Assembly (NCBI GenBank): GCA_023664865.1
Contig: JAMPEU010000011.1
Location: 1-64,000 of the forward strand
Origin: Butyrivibrio sp.
Lineage (GTDB): Bacteria > Bacillota > Clostridia > Lachnospirales > Lachnospiraceae
Length of the DNA stretch: 64,000 nt
Direction: 5' to 3'
The notes under the pieces were generated by a model that saw nothing but the letters and a program-made list of their open reading frames with translations, had not been told where the DNA came from and searched no databases. A program made the translations under genes and the position numbers. Below, one piece after another: positions 27,916 to 36,219 of this stretch (positions are counted from its first letter, which is position 1; each line of letters starts with the position of its first letter).

Positions 27916-29250
27916 TCACTCATACTTCTCATAATGTAATATAGACTCAACAAAGTCATGTCCGCTTGATTTTACAATATCTACCTTAACTTGTAAAGCT
28001 TTTTCCATCTCTGAAACGGTTATATCGTCCAGAAAATAATCTTCGCCGCTGCGCAGTACATTCTGCGGCAGCAAAAGCCTTTCCCCAAGTTTCTTATCTT
28101 TTAGCTGACTGATAATGTCCTGTCCTGTCAAAAGCCCCGATACCGTAATAAGCCTGCCGAAAAAATTATTGGTTATCGCATATACATGGATATCAAGCTG
28201 CGGAAAACGCTGCATCATCGTGTCTGCCATCTTCTTTATATAAGGATAGGCAAGCTGCCCTGTAGCTATAGACACTTCTCCGCCTTCATACTGCGTCTGC
28301 GCTCCACAGGAAAATTCCGCCATAGCCTCGTCAAACTCATTCAGCATAAGCCGCAGCATGCCTACGCCGTTCTCTAGCTGCAAGTAACCGTCATAACGCC
28401 CCTCTTCCGGCAGTTCTTCTCCCGCCATAATATACCATTCGTCGGAAGCATGTACAAAATGCGTGCCATGCTCCTTATAAATTTTTTCCTGCCACCTATG
28501 TATGCACTCCAGCACACAGACGGCGTCCTCCTTGGTAAAAGGCTCTAATTCAAACAGCCCTTCCCGATAATCCGTAAGCCCCACAGGCACTACCGACACG
28601 CTCTCAAGCTGCGGCATATATTCATATAAATCGGCAATGGAACGCTCCAGCTCTGCACCGTCGTTTATGCCCTTGCATAAAACAATCTGCCCATTCATCG
28701 TGATTCCGGCTTCGTAAAGCCTCTTCACATGCTTAAGCGCCTCTCCCGCGAAACGGTTATTCAGCATCCTGCACCTTAACTCAGGGTTAGTCGTATGGAA
28801 GGAAATGTTTATCGGCGACAGATGATACTTTATTATTCTCCCGATATCGTCATCGACCATATTAGTCAATGTAACATAATTCCCCTGTAAAAAGGATAAT
28901 CTCGAATCATCATCCTTGAAATACAGCGTATCCCGCATCCCCTTAGGCATCTGGTCGATAAAACAGAATATACATTTATTCCTGCACGAGCGGTACTCAT
29001 CCATAAGACCGTTTTCAAATTCCACGCCCAGCTCTTCGTCATATTCCTTATCAATTTCCAAAAGCCACTCTTCGCCGCCTTTCTTACGCACCAGAACTTC
29101 TATATATTCATCCTGAATCAGATACTGGTAGTCAAAAATATCCCTTATTTCATTATTATTAATCTTAAGAATAACGTCTCCTTCTTCTATCCCCATCTCC
29201 TGCGCAATCGAATCAGGGTATACGGTTTTAACTATATGCTGTACATTCAT
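27916..29250 (-). CDS. DUF512 radical-SAM protein with N-terminal PDZ-like domain
   Basis: A 444-residue protein. An N-terminal PDZ-like segment (about 5-65, YPDSIAQEMGIEEGDVILKI) is followed by a degenerate radical-SAM core with the CRNKCIFCFIDQMP cluster motif (about 87-100) and a C-terminal DUF512 domain (about 225-440). The family is conserved in Clostridia and usually sits beside der, as here; its reaction is not established. ATG with AAGGTGGAA upstream. R1 copy 2 lies between this gene and the divergent prs. Confidence 0.9.
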   Translation of the reverse strand: MNVQHIVKTVYPDSIAQEMGIEEGDVILKINNNEIRDIFDYQYLIQDEYIEVLVRKKGGEEWLLEIDKEYDEELGVEFENGLMDEYRSCRNKCIFCFIDQMPKGMRDTLYFKDDDSRLSFLQGNYVTLTNMVDDDIGRIIKYHLSPINISFHTTNPELRCRMLNNRFAGEALKHVKRLYEAGITMNGQIVLCKGINDGAELERSIADLYEYMPQLESVSVVPVGLTDYREGLFELEPFTKEDAVCVLECIHRWQEKIYKEHGTHFVHASDEWYIMAGEELPEEGRYDGYLQLENGVGMLRLMLNEFDEAMAEFSCGAQTQYEGGEVSIATGQLAYPYIKKMADTMMQRFPQLDIHVYAITNNFFGRLITVSGLLTGQDIISQLKDKKLGERLLLPQNVLRSGEDYFLDDITVSEMEKALQVKVDIVKSSGHDFVESILHYEKYE

Positions 29251-29281
29251 AAATCTATTTCCACCTTTTTGCTAATCTCTA

Positions 29282-29428
29282 GGCATGAACTCATATGTTT
29301 TCGTGAGTGGTCCTTGGAAAACGCCGGTCCTTGGTGAAAAAGCTGCTTTTTAGCTTTTGAACCTAGTACCGCTGCGATTTTCCACGGAGCGAGAGCGTAC
29401 CACTCAGGGAAACATATGAGTTCATGCC
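29282..29428 (+). repeat. R1 structured repeat, copy 2 (best-paired reference copy)
   Basis: A 147-base hairpin. The outer stem is 19 perfect pairs (GGCATGAACTCATATGTTT and complement); a short internal loop (TCG/GGG) and TGAGTGGT/ACCACTCA follow. The third stem is CCTTGGAAAACG with CG-A-TTTTCCACGG. The apical arm GGTCCTTGGTGA-AAAAGCT pairs with AGCTTTT-GAACCTAGTACC, leaving a U-U mismatch and tandem GA/AG. AGCGAGAGCG stays unpaired on the 3' side. Located between the divergent DUF512 gene and prs. Confidence 0.92.
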
Positions 29429-29434
29429 TTATGC

Positions 29435-29481
29435 ATCTGTAAATAGCAAACCCTATATAAAATTATGCACAATTTACAGAT
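29435..29481. promoter_or_regulatory. inverted repeat upstream of prs
   Basis: ATCTGTAAAT (29435-29444) and ATTTACAGAT (29472-29481) are exact inverted repeats 27 bases apart, about 40 bases ahead of the prs promoter. Could be an operator or a terminator remnant. The 353-base gap 29251-29603 otherwise holds R1 copy 2 and the prs promoter. Confidence 0.4.
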
Positions 29482-29521
29482 ATAAAGCAAGCCCAACCGT
29501 CTAAATTGTACACTAAATATC

Positions 29522-29551
29522 TTGACTACATACCTGTCAAAATGTTATAAA
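29522..29551 (+). promoter_or_regulatory. prs promoter
   Basis: TTGACT, 18 bases, TATAAA, about 50 bases ahead of the prs start codon. Confidence 0.65.
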
Positions 29552-29603
29552 ATAAGTGATATATATTTTTAGCAACTTGTGTTTTTACAGATAGGAGAAA
29601 ATT

Positions 29604-30797
29604 ATGCCTAACATACAAGAATTAGAAACATCCATGCCTGTTGCGCCTATAAAGATTCTGACTACGGACGCCGCGCTCCCGCTTACACGTTTAATTAACG
29701 GATATCTGGTTGAATTCAGGCAGCATCTGAACAACAGTTTCAAAAACGATCCTGCCTTTTACGGATATATGGAAGACAACTATCTTATCAAGGTAGACTG
29801 TCCTCGCTCCGGCAACGGCGAAGGCAAGGCGGTTCTCGATACTTCGGTAAGGGGAAAAGATATTTTTATACTTACCGACGTATGCAACCACAGCATAACC
29901 TATCAAATGAACGGTTTTACCAACCACATGTCTCCCGACGACCATTATCAGGATTTAAAGAGGATTATTTCCGCCATCAACGGAAAGGCGCACAGAATCA
30001 ATGTAATTATGCCCTTTTTGTATGAAGGCAGACAGCATAAAAGGAGCGGCAGGGAATCCCTTGACTGCGCTTATGCAATCGAAGAGCTTATGAATATGGG
30101 GGTTGCCAATTTCATTACTTTTGACGCACACGACCCAAGGGTGCAGAACTCCGTGCCGTTAAAAGGATTTGACAACTATACTCCGCACTATCAGTTCATG
30201 CGCGCGCTCCTTCATTCAGAGGGCGATTTAATAATAGATAAAGAACATACGATTGTAATAAGCCCGGACGAAGGCGCGCTCGACAGAGCCGTATATTTTG
30301 CCAACGTACTCGGCGTGGATACCGGCATGTTCTATAAACGCCGCGACTACTCCACTATCGTAAACGGTAAGAATCCGATAGTCGCTCATGAATTTTTAGG
30401 AGATAATATCGACGGCAAAGACGTAATAATTATAGACGATATGATTTCTTCCGGCGGCAGCATGATTGACACAGCCAAGCAGTTAAAGAAAAGAAATGCC
30501 AAGCGCGTCTTTATCTGCGCTACCTTTGGTCTTTTTACAGACGGTTTGTCTGCGTTTGACGAAGCTTATGAAAAATGCTACTTTGACCGCATAATCACTA
30601 CCAATTTATGCTATCAGCCCCCTGAGTTAAAGGATAAACCTTATTATCAGGAGGCCGATATGAGTAAGTTTATTGCATCGATTATTAATTTTATGAATCA
30701 TGATGCTTCCATGTCGAATATTTATACGCCTACGGACAAGATTCATAATATTCTTGCAAGATACAATAATCGTGAAGAAGACGCTTTGGATAATTAA
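29604..30797 (+). CDS. prs: ribose-phosphate pyrophosphokinase, long form
   Basis: A 397-residue enzyme making PRPP from ribose 5-phosphate and ATP. It has the flexible-loop and ribose-binding features YEGRQHKRSGRESLDCAYAIEEL and the PRPP loop VIIIDDMISSGGSMIDTA. It is about 80 residues longer than the common 315-residue form, with extra N- and C-terminal segments; a long variant like this occurs in Clostridia. ATG after ATAGGAG. Its stop codon overlaps that of the convergent kinase gene. Confidence 0.92.
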   Translation: MPNIQELETSMPVAPIKILTTDAALPLTRLINGYLVEFRQHLNNSFKNDPAFYGYMEDNYLIKVDCPRSGNGEGKAVLDTSVRGKDIFILTDVCNHSITYQMNGFTNHMSPDDHYQDLKRIISAINGKAHRINVIMPFLYEGRQHKRSGRESLDCAYAIEELMNMGVANFITFDAHDPRVQNSVPLKGFDNYTPHYQFMRALLHSEGDLIIDKEHTIVISPDEGALDRAVYFANVLGVDTGMFYKRRDYSTIVNGKNPIVAHEFLGDNIDGKDVIIIDDMISSGGSMIDTAKQLKKRNAKRVFICATFGLFTDGLSAFDEAYEKCYFDRIITTNLCYQPPELKDKPYYQEADMSKFIASIINFMNHDASMSNIYTPTDKIHNILARYNNREEDALDN

Positions 30798-33526
30798 ATA
30801 AGCGGGAAGGCTATAATCACTTTGAACAAATCACCGTCTAGGCGGATTTCAAAAGTGCCGTTGAGTGCTTCGGTTAAATTCTTGGCAATCGAAAGGCCAA
30901 GCCCGCTGCCTTCCGTCGTTCTGGATTCGTCACCCCTTATGAATCTTTCAGTCAGTTCTTCCGGATTGCAGTTAAGTTCACTGGCTGAAATATTCTTTAA
31001 GGATATTTCAATCCAGGCTTTTCCTGCAGCGTCTTTATTCTTTATCTCTTCTGCCGTGACATAAACCCTTGTACCTTCTAACGCATATTTATAGATATTG
31101 TTAAACAGATTTTCCATAATGCGCCAGATTCTTCTGCTGTCCGCCTCTATTACTACATTAGAAGCGCTTATGTTCATAACTATATTTAAGTTTTTCTCCT
31201 CAAATTTCTCCGAAAACTCTCCAACAGTCTGATTCAGCAGCTCCGTCAAATTGATTCTTTCAAAACTCAGGCTGATATTGCCCGAAGATATCTTGCTCGC
31301 CTCTACCAAATCGTCGGTAAGCTGTTTCAGCCTCTGCGACTTCTCATCAAGTATCTTAATATATCCGTTTACACGCTCGTTGTCTATATCCTCACGCTTA
31401 ATCAAATCCACGTAATTGATAATAGATGTAAGCGGCGTCTTGATATCATGCGATACGTTGGTAATCAGCTCAGTCTTCGTCCTTTCGTCTTTCATACTGT
31501 TCTCAACCGCAGTTTTGATGCCGTTGCCAATACTGTTTACAGATTTTGCCAACGCCGTATTATATCCGTGTACCTTCTCCGGCTCTACCTGATGCGAGAA
31601 ATCCCCGTCTGCTATTTTTTCAATAATATTTACAATGTCCTGCCTCTCCTTAACATCACGGTAGAGAATCATTCCGATTACCACGTCCACAACAAGCATT
31701 ATAAATATTACCAAAAGCATCCCCATCGAGCGAAAAGCTACAATTGCCATAAACGCCATAAAAATATTAAAAATCAGGAACAAGAGATAAGGCACGCACG
31801 TCCTTACCGCTATATTGCTGTGTGAATATAACTCCGATGCCACACTCACGCATTTTCCTACAATACGATTAATAAAGCTGTTCTTCCATAATGTTTTCGC
31901 CTTTATCCTTCTTACAAGACTGTAATAGAAGTACAATAACACTATATCCGACACAAATACTGTCACGCCAAAGCCAATCCTGAACCATGTAGTATACAGG
32001 AAATCATAAGAAACTGCGTCCAAGCCCAGAACAAACGCCGCTGCTATTACTACGCCGGAAACCACTCCCATAACAAGCGCCACTTCTGTCGGTATCTTGT
32101 CAAAGCCTGTCAGATGGATGCTTACATTGCCGCCTTCATCAACATGCCGCCCTATAGTAATAGTCAGGCGTATGAAGATAATCAGGTACAGGATAATCGC
32201 CAAAACTGCAATTATCAGCCACTTATATATGTTAGGAGCATAATGTTGAAATCCGTCATATCCTTCTGCAAGAGCGTCATTAGCCGCATAAGAACCATCT
32301 ACCCCAATCCATAACTTGATATCCTCCGGATAGGCATAACTATACTTTTTTAAAATCTGCCGAACCCATTCTTCATCTATATTTGAGTTAGTCTCGTATA
32401 ACATTCTGTCAGGGTCATAATAAATGTACCGGCCCACCTTTCCATTCATTTTTCCGGCAAAGACTTCGCTAAAAAATGCCTCTTTATCTATACGGTTTTC
32501 TTCCGTCGTACCGTCTGTGGAGTCATCTATCATATTAGTAAAATATTCCGTATATCCGTTTACAGTTCTTTCAAGGCAATAGCGAATATTGGTATTATTT
32601 CCTGCATAATACTCGCTGAATTTCAAATATTCATCATAATTATAACTAAGATCCTGCATAGCCATAGCAACATTATCGCATAGCTGTATATAACTTCCCC
32701 ATTTAGACGTGAAATCTTCAATATTCCTGCCTTCAATAGTCTTATAGCGATTAGATAAAATATCATAATACTGAGCTGATGCGTCTTCATCTGATTTCTG
32801 TTCCGCCAGTCCACTTGTGTCTATGCTGATTTCATAATTATTTTCATAACCTGAATATGAGGACGTCGTGCCATCATAACCTGTTGGACCGCCATATATA
32901 AGCGAATTGCCGGATACATCAATCTTATATGCGTCTGCCGGCACCTTCATATAGTAATAATCGGCAGGATAGTCCTGGGGAATATCACGGTTTAGCGTAG
33001 TTACTATGGTTATCGGGCTTAAGAAATTCTCCAATTCCTTACTGTCCGAACGATAGGTGGAATACTCAAGACCATAATTCTGCCATTTTAATAAATCCTT
33101 CAGATAATATCTTGCCGTCAGATAAGTTTCAGACATGGCGCTTGTACGGTTATTGTACGCGGTTACATCTATGACCTTCTTACCGTCGAATTCACCGTCT
33201 GTTTCCATCTGGCTTCTGATAACACAAAATCTCATGATATCCGAAATAGCATTTGCATATACGGAATTAAAAATATCCGACTCCTCATAGCTTTCTTTAT
33301 CGCTTACATTCCACAGTGAATATGTATAACGACTGTTCCCATATAAGTCATGCACAGTAATGATTGAACCGGAAAGCACGGCTAATAGGGTGACCGCTGC
33401 AACGGTAATCAGCACATGCTGCAAAAACTGCAAAAAACCCTGCAGCCCGCGTTTATTTTTATTCTTGGTTTTCTTTTCATTTACTTCTACCTTTTCATCA
33501 ACTTCTGTATTTGAATTTTCGCTCAT
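30794..33526 (-). CDS. large membrane sensor histidine kinase (VanS-like)
   Basis: A 910-residue kinase. It has one transmembrane helix near residues 37-58, a large extracellular domain of about 370 residues, a second cluster of membrane helices (about 435-655), a HAMP-like stretch, the phospho-acceptor motif TNVSHDIKTPLTSIINY, N box NLFNNIYKYA and G box EGSGLGLSIAKNL. It is translated from 13 bases after its regulator. The extracellular sensor domain is not one I recognise. Its 3' end overlaps the prs stop codon by 3 bases, leaving no room for a conventional terminator. Confidence 0.9.
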   Translation of the reverse strand: MSENSNTEVDEKVEVNEKKTKNKNKRGLQGFLQFLQHVLITVAAVTLLAVLSGSIITVHDLYGNSRYTYSLWNVSDKESYEESDIFNSVYANAISDIMRFCVIRSQMETDGEFDGKKVIDVTAYNNRTSAMSETYLTARYYLKDLLKWQNYGLEYSTYRSDSKELENFLSPITIVTTLNRDIPQDYPADYYYMKVPADAYKIDVSGNSLIYGGPTGYDGTTSSYSGYENNYEISIDTSGLAEQKSDEDASAQYYDILSNRYKTIEGRNIEDFTSKWGSYIQLCDNVAMAMQDLSYNYDEYLKFSEYYAGNNTNIRYCLERTVNGYTEYFTNMIDDSTDGTTEENRIDKEAFFSEVFAGKMNGKVGRYIYYDPDRMLYETNSNIDEEWVRQILKKYSYAYPEDIKLWIGVDGSYAANDALAEGYDGFQHYAPNIYKWLIIAVLAIILYLIIFIRLTITIGRHVDEGGNVSIHLTGFDKIPTEVALVMGVVSGVVIAAAFVLGLDAVSYDFLYTTWFRIGFGVTVFVSDIVLLYFYYSLVRRIKAKTLWKNSFINRIVGKCVSVASELYSHSNIAVRTCVPYLLFLIFNIFMAFMAIVAFRSMGMLLVIFIMLVVDVVIGMILYRDVKERQDIVNIIEKIADGDFSHQVEPEKVHGYNTALAKSVNSIGNGIKTAVENSMKDERTKTELITNVSHDIKTPLTSIINYVDLIKREDIDNERVNGYIKILDEKSQRLKQLTDDLVEASKISSGNISLSFERINLTELLNQTVGEFSEKFEEKNLNIVMNISASNVVIEADSRRIWRIMENLFNNIYKYALEGTRVYVTAEEIKNKDAAGKAWIEISLKNISASELNCNPEELTERFIRGDESRTTEGSGLGLSIAKNLTEALNGTFEIRLDGDLFKVIIAFPLI

Positions 33527-33539
33527 TGTAATCCCCTTT

Positions 33540-34241
33540 CTACTGTTTTTCGATTTTGTACCCTACCCCCCAAACAACCTTCAAATAGCGCGGCTCCTTG
33601 GGATTAATCTCAATCTTCTCCCTGATATGCCTGATATGTACGGATACGGTATTGTCCGCCCCCACTGCTTCCTCATTCCAGATGCTCTCATATATCTGCG
33701 AGATTGAGAACACCCTGCCGCAGTTTCGCACAAGCAAAAGCAGAATATTATACTCTATAGGTGTCAGTTTCACGATTTCACCGTCCACAGTGACCTCTTT
33801 CTTATCATCGTCAATACACAAACCGCCCACCTGAAATAATGCGTTATTATCGACATTGAGATTGCCAAGCATCGTATACCGCCTTAGGTTCGATTTTACC
33901 CTTGCCACAAGCTCTAACGGATTAAAAGGTTTCGTCACATAATCATCAGCCCCGATATTTAATCCCAGAATCTTATCATTGTCTTCTGATTTCGCCGAGA
34001 TAATGATAATCGGTATACTGGAATATTCCCTGATTTTTAAGGTAGCGCGGATACCGTCAAGCTTAGGCATCATCACGTCTATTATCAGAAGATGAATATC
34101 CGTTTCCTTTAAAACCTTTATCGCCTGTTCCCCGTCATACGCCTTGAATATCTGATAACCTTCCTGAATCAGATAAATCTCTATTGCATCAACTATTTCT
34201 TTATCATCATCGCATATCAGAATGTTAGCCATGTCTTCCAC
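33540..34241 (-). CDS. OmpR/VanR-family response regulator
   Basis: A 233-residue regulator with receiver (phospho-acceptor Asp in HLLIIDVMMPKLDG, conserved Lys in YVTKPFNPLEL) and a winged-helix DNA-binding domain (LTPIEYNILLLLVRNCGRVFS ... NTVSVHIRHIREKIE ... VWGVGYKIE). Partner of the downstream kinase. TTAAGAAAACCTTAAAA just upstream resembles the direct repeats many OmpR-type regulators use for self-control; this is weak evidence. Confidence 0.93.
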   Translation of the reverse strand: MEDMANILICDDDKEIVDAIEIYLIQEGYQIFKAYDGEQAIKVLKETDIHLLIIDVMMPKLDGIRATLKIREYSSIPIIIISAKSEDNDKILGLNIGADDYVTKPFNPLELVARVKSNLRRYTMLGNLNVDNNALFQVGGLCIDDDKKEVTVDGEIVKLTPIEYNILLLLVRNCGRVFSISQIYESIWNEEAVGADNTVSVHIRHIREKIEINPKEPRYLKVVWGVGYKIEKQ

Positions 34242-34303
34242 CTCCCAAGGATATTACAACATATAAAAGCAAAGAAATTCATACGAACTTTTTTAAGGTT
34301 TTC

Positions 34304-35176
34304 TTAATATTTTAAACCCATAAACGCACCCAGATTGCCGCGTTTCCCCTTACTCGCCCTATGTGAAAAAAGGTATTCGGGATTGCAGCATGTGCATATA
34401 TCAGTCACCTGAATCTTATCGGGCGCTATCCCCGCCTCTGTAAGCACAATTTCGTTAGCCCGCCACAAATCCAGCAGAAACTTGCCATTTCCCTTATCTG
34501 TGAGGATTTCTTCCCTCTGCCCCGGCTTGCAGAATTCTTTTGCAAAAGCCTCCGCCACGTCCTCACTCACCTCATAGCAATCGCGGCAGATGGACGGTCC
34601 TATCGCCGCCGTCAAATCCTCTGGCTTTGTGCCGTATTCCCTTGCCATCGCTTCTACCATGCGAAGCCCCATTCTTGCCACAGTCCCACGCCAGCCGGAA
34701 TGTGCAAGCCCTATTGCCTTATGCTTTGCATCAACAAAAAAAAGCGGTACACAATCCGCATAAAAAGTTGCCAGCACTATATTTTTTTCATCGGTAATCA
34801 AACCGTCAATATCCGTGTAATCCTTCGGATATAAAATTCCTTTGCCGCCATCTTTACGGCTTACCGTCCTGATATTGGTAGTATGAGTCTGGTCTGAGCA
34901 GACTATATCAGATACCTGGCAATCCAGCGCCTTCGCAATCCTTCGATAATTCTCATCGACTGCCGCCTTTTCATCTCCCCTTGTATAGCTTAGATTCATG
35001 GAAGAAAATATCCCTTCGCTCACTCCGCCAAGCCTTGTTGTAAACATATGCTTCACAATTCCTGTATCCGTAAGAATGGGAAAAGTCAGATATTCCATAT
35101 CGCCGTCTACATTCTGCTTCATTTGCAGTTTAGAAGGCTTTCTTTTTATTTTCACCAAATCATATACCCCCATCAC
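34304..35176 (-). CDS. pgeF: multicopper-polyphenol-oxidase-like (laccase-domain) protein
   Basis: A 290-residue protein of the YfiH/LACC1/PgeF family with metal-site motifs VCSDQTHT, FYADCVPLFF and LAHSGWRGTVARMG, and CTCCNPEYLFSHRASKGKRGNLGAF at the C-terminus. Family members act as purine nucleoside phosphorylases/deaminases or remove misincorporated L-Ser from peptidoglycan precursors. The start is uncertain: ATG ATG at 35176 lies at the end of a 30-base tandem repeat with no clear ribosome site; GTG at about 35155 (KIKRKPS) has GGGGG upstream. Confidence 0.88.
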   Translation of the reverse strand: MMGVYDLVKIKRKPSKLQMKQNVDGDMEYLTFPILTDTGIVKHMFTTRLGGVSEGIFSSMNLSYTRGDEKAAVDENYRRIAKALDCQVSDIVCSDQTHTTNIRTVSRKDGGKGILYPKDYTDIDGLITDEKNIVLATFYADCVPLFFVDAKHKAIGLAHSGWRGTVARMGLRMVEAMAREYGTKPEDLTAAIGPSICRDCYEVSEDVAEAFAKEFCKPGQREEILTDKGNGKFLLDLWRANEIVLTEAGIAPDKIQVTDICTCCNPEYLFSHRASKGKRGNLGAFMGLKY

Positions 35177-35264
35177 ATATATTCAAACATACTCTTCATT
35201 CATTACACATATTCAAACATACTCTTCATTCACTACACATATTCAAACGCATTCTTTATCCACT
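35175..35264. repeat. three 30-bp tandem repeats covering the yraN 3' end
   Basis: Units 35175-35204, 35205-35234 and 35235-35264 share CACATATTCAAAC and CTTCATTCACT-like halves. The third unit encodes the last residues of YraN (WIKNAFEYV); the other two lie between its stop and pgeF. Probably slippage duplication of the gene end. Confidence 0.85.
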
Positions 35265-35586
35265 GTATGCTGTCTCCGTCAATCGCCACTACGTCGAAGC
35301 GAATCGGCATATCCGAAGGACATCTGTGTATCATTCTGTAATAATCCGCCACCCTGCATATTTTCTTCTGTTTAAAAAATCCTACCGCTTCAAGCGCACT
35401 GCCTTTATCCGAACCGCTCTTCCTATACTTGACCTCAAAAAACACCAGATACTCTCCATCATACCCAATAACATCTATCTCACCACTCCTGCACCTGAAA
35501 TTCCGCTCCTTTATCCTGACTCCATTCTGTTCCAGATACCTGCAGGCTACCTCTTCCTTCCTCGCACCTATCTCCCTCGTATTCAA
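35233..35586 (-). CDS. YraN family (UPF0102) nuclease-like protein
   Basis: A 117-residue protein with a restriction-endonuclease-like core: GARKEEVACRYLEQNGVRIKERNF, then the acidic residue in GEIDVIGYDG and FEVKYRKS (E-x-K), followed by KQKKICRVADYYR. The family often sits with rnhB, as nearby here, and is thought to act on nucleic acid; the role is unproven. Its final residues lie within the first unit of a 30-base tandem repeat. Confidence 0.92.
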   Translation of the reverse strand: MNTREIGARKEEVACRYLEQNGVRIKERNFRCRSGEIDVIGYDGEYLVFFEVKYRKSGSDKGSALEAVGFFKQKKICRVADYYRMIHRCPSDMPIRFDVVAIDGDSIQWIKNAFEYV

Positions 35587-35612
35587 ATCTTTTCCATTCC
35601 CCTACTTTCTTT

Positions 35613-35723
35613 ACACCAGCCAACTACCAATCTCATTACTTACCTTCATAATACCATACAACTGCCAATCTCCATTCCTTACCTTCTATAAATACCAGCC
35701 AACTGCCAATCTCTATTTATTCC
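35613..35723. repeat. three imperfect 38-41 bp tandem repeats
   Basis: Units begin at about 35613, 35651 and 35692, each with ACCA(G/T)(C/A)CAACT(A/G)CCAATCTC followed by an ATTACTTACCTTC-like half. They fill the gap between yraN and R2 copy B. Non-coding. Confidence 0.75.
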
Positions 35724-35731
35724 AATACCCA

Positions 35732-35817
35732 GAGTTTAGTCTAAATGAATAAAATAAGGGGCGACTTACCGCTTTTCAGGCATTGGAGCCCCGTTTTTAT
35801 TCATTTAGACTAAACTC
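35732..35817 (-). repeat. R2 structured repeat, copy B
   Basis: An 86-base hairpin in reverse orientation to copy A. The core (35755-35790 region, GGGGCGACTTACCGCTTTTC onward) is identical to copy A. The 23-base arms start GAGTTTAGTCTAAATGAAT, differ from copy A at several positions and still pair perfectly. Confidence 0.88.
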
Positions 35818-35894
35818 GTGACAGCAAAACTAACTGTCTAAACTCGTGACAGCAAATCATACTTACTAAACTCGTGACAGCAAATCATATTTAC
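35811..35894. repeat. three 28-bp tandem repeats at the edge of R2 copy B
   Basis: Units at 35811-35838, 35839-35866 and 35867-35894, each starting TAAACTCGTGACAGCAAA. The first begins inside the right arm of R2 copy B, the last covers the stop codon of the flhB-like gene. The same 18 bases flank R2 copy A with one change. Confidence 0.88.
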
Positions 35895-36178
35895 ATTCCC
35901 ATCTTCGCCTTAATCTTATCCATCGCATCAACAAACACCAAAATCTCCGCCACTACCTCATACAGTTCCGGGGGAATCGTCTCTCCGATATCCAACCTGG
36001 ACAAAGTATCGGCAAGCTTATCGTCCCTATGCACGGGAACATCCGCTTCCTTCGCCTTCTCGATAATTTTCTCCGCCAGAGCGCCTTTGCCGGAAGCTAT
36101 GACTCTCGGCGCTTCGTCATTAGGATCATACTCTAAGGCGATTGCCTGTTTTATTTTATTTTTCTTTTCTTCCGCCAC
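35891..36178 (-). CDS. FlhB C-terminal-domain homologue (YlqH/FlhX-like)
   Basis: A 95-residue protein matching the cytoplasmic domain of the flagellar/type III export switch FlhB (IALEYDPNDEAPRVIASGKG ... AEKIIEKAKEADVPVHRDDKLADTLSRLDIGETIP ... VVAEILVFV). It lacks the membrane domain and the NPTH self-cleavage site. It follows the FliK-like gene, as ylqG-ylqH do in Bacillus. GTG start after GAAGGAAGG. A truncated FlhB can support export in some systems; no flagellar genes are in the window. Confidence 0.9.
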   Translation of the reverse strand: MAEEKKNKIKQAIALEYDPNDEAPRVIASGKGALAEKIIEKAKEADVPVHRDDKLADTLSRLDIGETIPPELYEVVAEILVFVDAMDKIKAKMGM

Positions 36179-36219
36179 AGTGATTCCTTCCTTCTTTATA
36201 TAACTCTCTGACTCTTAAT

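Noticed and set aside
29282-29428. Kink-turn in the R1 apical arm
   Set aside because: The tandem GA/AG is present but the helix on its outer side pairs continuously without the three-base bulge a kink-turn needs.
35175-35894. CRISPR array
   Set aside because: The repeats are directly tandem with no unique spacers of constant length and no cas genes nearby.
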